From Nitrosomaritimum sp049414205 (GTDB lineage: Archaea > Thermoproteota > Nitrososphaeria > Nitrososphaerales > Nitrosopumilaceae), in contig JBMSGE010000065.1 of NCBI GenBank assembly GCA_049414205.1, positions 1 through 7,262 of the forward strand: a stretch of DNA of 7,262 nucleotides. Direction: 5' to 3'. Numbering within the stretch: the stretch's first letter is position 1; every line of letters starts with the position of its first letter. The position numbers and the translations under genes were made by a program. The notes under the pieces were generated by a model. It was not told the origin of the DNA. It saw only the letters and a list, made by a program, of their open reading frames with translations, and did no database searches. Positions 5,776 to 7,262 of the stretch are shown one piece after another.

Positions 5776-5792
5776 AATTTCATAATGAAATT
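5776..5792. promoter_or_regulatory. Perfect 17-bp dyad, candidate operator at the transcription start
   Basis: AATTTCAT and ATGAAATT are exact inverted repeats separated by one base (A5784). The dyad begins five bases after the TATA box and ends where transcription should start. A regulator bound here would block polymerase or TFB, so a repressor operator is the natural reading; no regulator gene is in the window. Confidence 0.5.
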
Positions 5793-5836
5793 ATCTTGGG
5801 CGATAGTTGGGTAGACAGTGTACAGTATATGTCATA

Positions 5837-5874
5837 CAATTCCAATATGCCTCTGAAGGAGGCATCAGGAATTG
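5837..5874 (+). promoter_or_regulatory. Two-stem leader hairpin enclosing Shine-Dalgarno and TTG start
   Basis: The outer stem pairs CAATTCC (5837-5843) with GGAATTG (5868-5874), and the inner stem pairs ATGCCTC (5847-5853) with GAGGCAT (5859-5865). An AAT/CA internal loop separates them and the apical loop is TGAAG. All 14 pairs are Watson-Crick. The strong Shine-Dalgarno AAGGAGG (5856-5862) sits in the loop and inner stem, and the TTG start (5872-5874) is fully inside the outer stem. If transcribed, this would hide both ribosome signals. Confidence 0.6.
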
Positions 5875-7262
5875 CATAGATCCTATGCTGTAATTACTGC
5901 ATTACTTGTATTTTCATTTGGATTCTCATCAGCATTTGCTGATGAAGGATTTGTAAACCCTGATGGTCTTGCCTTTGATCATGTTCCCAGCCACTTTCTG
6001 CCAAAAAATGTTCCAGTTGCAGTTGATCCATTAACCGGACAACAATCTTCTATCTCATCGGACCGACAATACGTTCAAGTCAGCGGTCAAATTTACGATA
6101 TAACTAATCAGATTGATTCAGAATCAGTCCAAGTACAACAAGTAACCATTGGAGACCAAACCATCGGCATTCAACTTGATACCCTTGATAGAACTGCAAA
6201 CATCTTGGCAGTATTACTATTGGCAGTCCCATTTGGATTGCTTGTCTATAGAATGACTGACAATGACCCAATTCCACTAAAATATGCAAAACTTTCCGGC
6301 GTTGCAGTGTTCTTTGCAATGGCATCAATGCTGACAATGCCAATTACCACTGGAAATGCTTACTGGGGATACGCATCTGCCGCATCTGAATCCCCTGATG
6401 GAATCCCACAACCGACTGATTCTCTTTACTTTGATATTTTAGGCGATAATCTCACCATAAAGGGCGCACTTTCTACAACTGATGATAACAAATCTGCAAT
6501 CTCATTTGATGGACAAAACGATTACCTTGTCTTGGATTCTGCACTTCCTGAAAAATTAGAAACATTTACCATTTCTGCCTGGGTAAAGCCTGACTACAAG
6601 AAGGGCGCACCTGCAACACTATCTGTTGCAAGTGAGGCAGACGCATTCATGCTTGCAATAAACAACGACAAGGTTGACAAAAACGTAGCACTCTTCTCAG
6701 TATATGATGGAATAAAATGGCACACCGTTCAATCATACACTGCAATTCCTGAAAAATGGACACACATCTCTGCAACATACTCTGATGAGCAAATCAAGAT
6801 ATTTGTCAACGGCATGCAAGAAGGCTCCATTAGAATTGATGGTGACTACTCCCTGACACACCAGTATGGTGAGTCAACACAAAACAGCTACGATTATCTC
6901 TCCATGCAATCAAATTTCCTGGTAGGTGCATTTAATCCACATGCCAGAGACAATGCATCCCTTGAGAACCACTTCTCTGGATTAATTGACGATATCACAC
7001 TTTATGACAAGCTATTATCTTCTTCAAACATTTCTGCACTAAAAGACAATGACCGTACTGCAGATACCGTTTCAGAATCAGAAGCACAATCTGTTCAATC
7101 AGAACCAGAAGTAACCGGAACTGAAAACGAGTATGGATTTGTAACTGATAATGATAATCCAAATGATCAGAAAATCGAGGAAGTAGCAGCAGAAGGATAC
7201 AAGGTCAAAAAGCCTGAGGAGACCAAGAAGAAAGACAAGGCAAACCAGGCATCTGAAAAAGC
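5872..7262 (+). CDS. Membrane-anchored LamG-domain surface protein, 5' part
   Basis: The frame is open for 463 codons from a TTG start and runs off the right edge. An in-frame TGA at 5854-5856 limits the start, no ATG or GTG occurs before the signal peptide, and AAGGAGG lies 9 bases upstream, so TTG is the only sensible start. Residues 1-24 (read with Met at position 1) are a signal peptide cleaved after SAFA. A short extracytoplasmic region (about 25-106) precedes two membrane helices (about 109-126 and 142-159), joined by a short loop with R127, K137 and K140 suggesting a cytoplasmic side. Residues about 185-385 form a LamG/concanavalin-like jellyroll: AISFDGQNDYLVL, FTISAWVKP, WTHISATYS, IKIFVNGMQEG and HFSGLIDDITLYD. 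The tail turns Ser/Glu-rich, then Lys/Glu-rich (KVKKPEETKKKDK), and continues. LamG folds often bind glycans or proteins, so a cell-surface or adhesion role is inferred. Four N-glycosylation sequons are visible (N193, N206, N361, N386). Confidence 0.9.
   Translation, partial: MHRSYAVITALLVFSFGFSSAFADEGFVNPDGLAFDHVPSHFLPKNVPVAVDPLTGQQSSISSDRQYVQVSGQIYDITNQIDSESVQVQQVTIGDQTIGIQLDTLDRTANILAVLLLAVPFGLLVYRMTDNDPIPLKYAKLSGVAVFFAMASMLTMPITTGNAYWGYASAASESPDGIPQPTDSLYFDILGDNLTIKGALSTTDDNKSAISFDGQNDYLVLDSALPEKLETFTISAWVKPDYKKGAPATLSVASEADAFMLAINNDKVDKNVALFSVYDGIKWHTVQSYTAIPEKWTHISATYSDEQIKIFVNGMQEGSIRIDGDYSLTHQYGESTQNSYDYLSMQSNFLVGAFNPHARDNASLENHFSGLIDDITLYDKLLSSSNISALKDNDRTADTVSESEAQSVQSEPEVTGTENEYGFVTDNDNPNDQKIEEVAAEGYKVKKPEETKKKDKANQASEK

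Noticed and set aside
5592..5783. Minus-strand open stretch of 63 codons
   Set aside because: It overlaps the end of the four-CBS gene and the terminator and promoter DNA beyond it, with no domain.
6104..6343. Minus-strand open stretch of 79 codons
   Set aside because: It is antisense to the membrane-helix region of the LamG protein.
1..7262. Mobile element, CRISPR array, tRNA/rRNA, toxin-antitoxin or defence cassette
   Set aside because: No transposase, integrase, regularly spaced repeats, cloverleaf or defence domain was seen; gene content is housekeeping, sensory and surface proteins.

Overview
The window looks like chromosomal DNA of an ammonia-oxidising thaumarchaeon (Nitrososphaerota, most like the Nitrosopumilus/Nitrosarchaeum group). 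The signs are low G+C, TATA-like boxes centred about 23-28 bases before start codons with no room for a leader (leaderless transcription), standalone CBS-domain proteins, a prokaryote-type zf-UBP protein, and secreted proteins of thaumarchaeal style. The organism call is inferred from gene content and style, not from a marker gene.

Layout. 1-577 (minus): N-terminal part of an M3-family oligoendopeptidase F, running off the left edge. 690-2150 (minus): a 486-residue coiled-coil protein with a duplicated small helical domain at its N-terminus. 2371-2784 (plus): a two-CBS protein. 2796-3044 (minus): a small zf-UBP zinc-finger protein. 3069-3608 (minus): family I inorganic pyrophosphatase. 3717-4286 (plus): an NAD(P)H-dependent FMN reductase-like flavoprotein. 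4283-4690 (minus): a small secreted beta-rich protein whose stop codon overlaps that of the flavoprotein. 4848-5705 (plus): a four-CBS protein, followed by a hairpin plus T-tract. 5872-7262 (plus, open at the right edge): a membrane-anchored LamG (concanavalin-like) surface protein.

Most genes look like independent single-gene units with their own promoters; the pyrophosphatase/zf-UBP pair, 24 bases apart, is the only likely two-gene transcript besides a possible coiled-coil/pepF pair. No mobile element, CRISPR array, tRNA, rRNA or toxin-antitoxin pair was seen. Functionally this is housekeeping (pyrophosphate removal, peptide turnover, flavin redox), nucleotide sensing (CBS) and cell surface.

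The most interesting part is 5760-5875, upstream of the LamG gene. A good TATA box is followed by a perfect 8+1+8 dyad where the transcript should start. About 80 bases later a two-stem hairpin encloses both a strong Shine-Dalgarno sequence and the rare TTG start codon. This contrasts with the leaderless neighbours and suggests that this surface protein is controlled at both transcription and translation. The coiled-coil protein with its duplicated GD..RL..I..LY.SD..(F/Y)L domain is the second item worth study.
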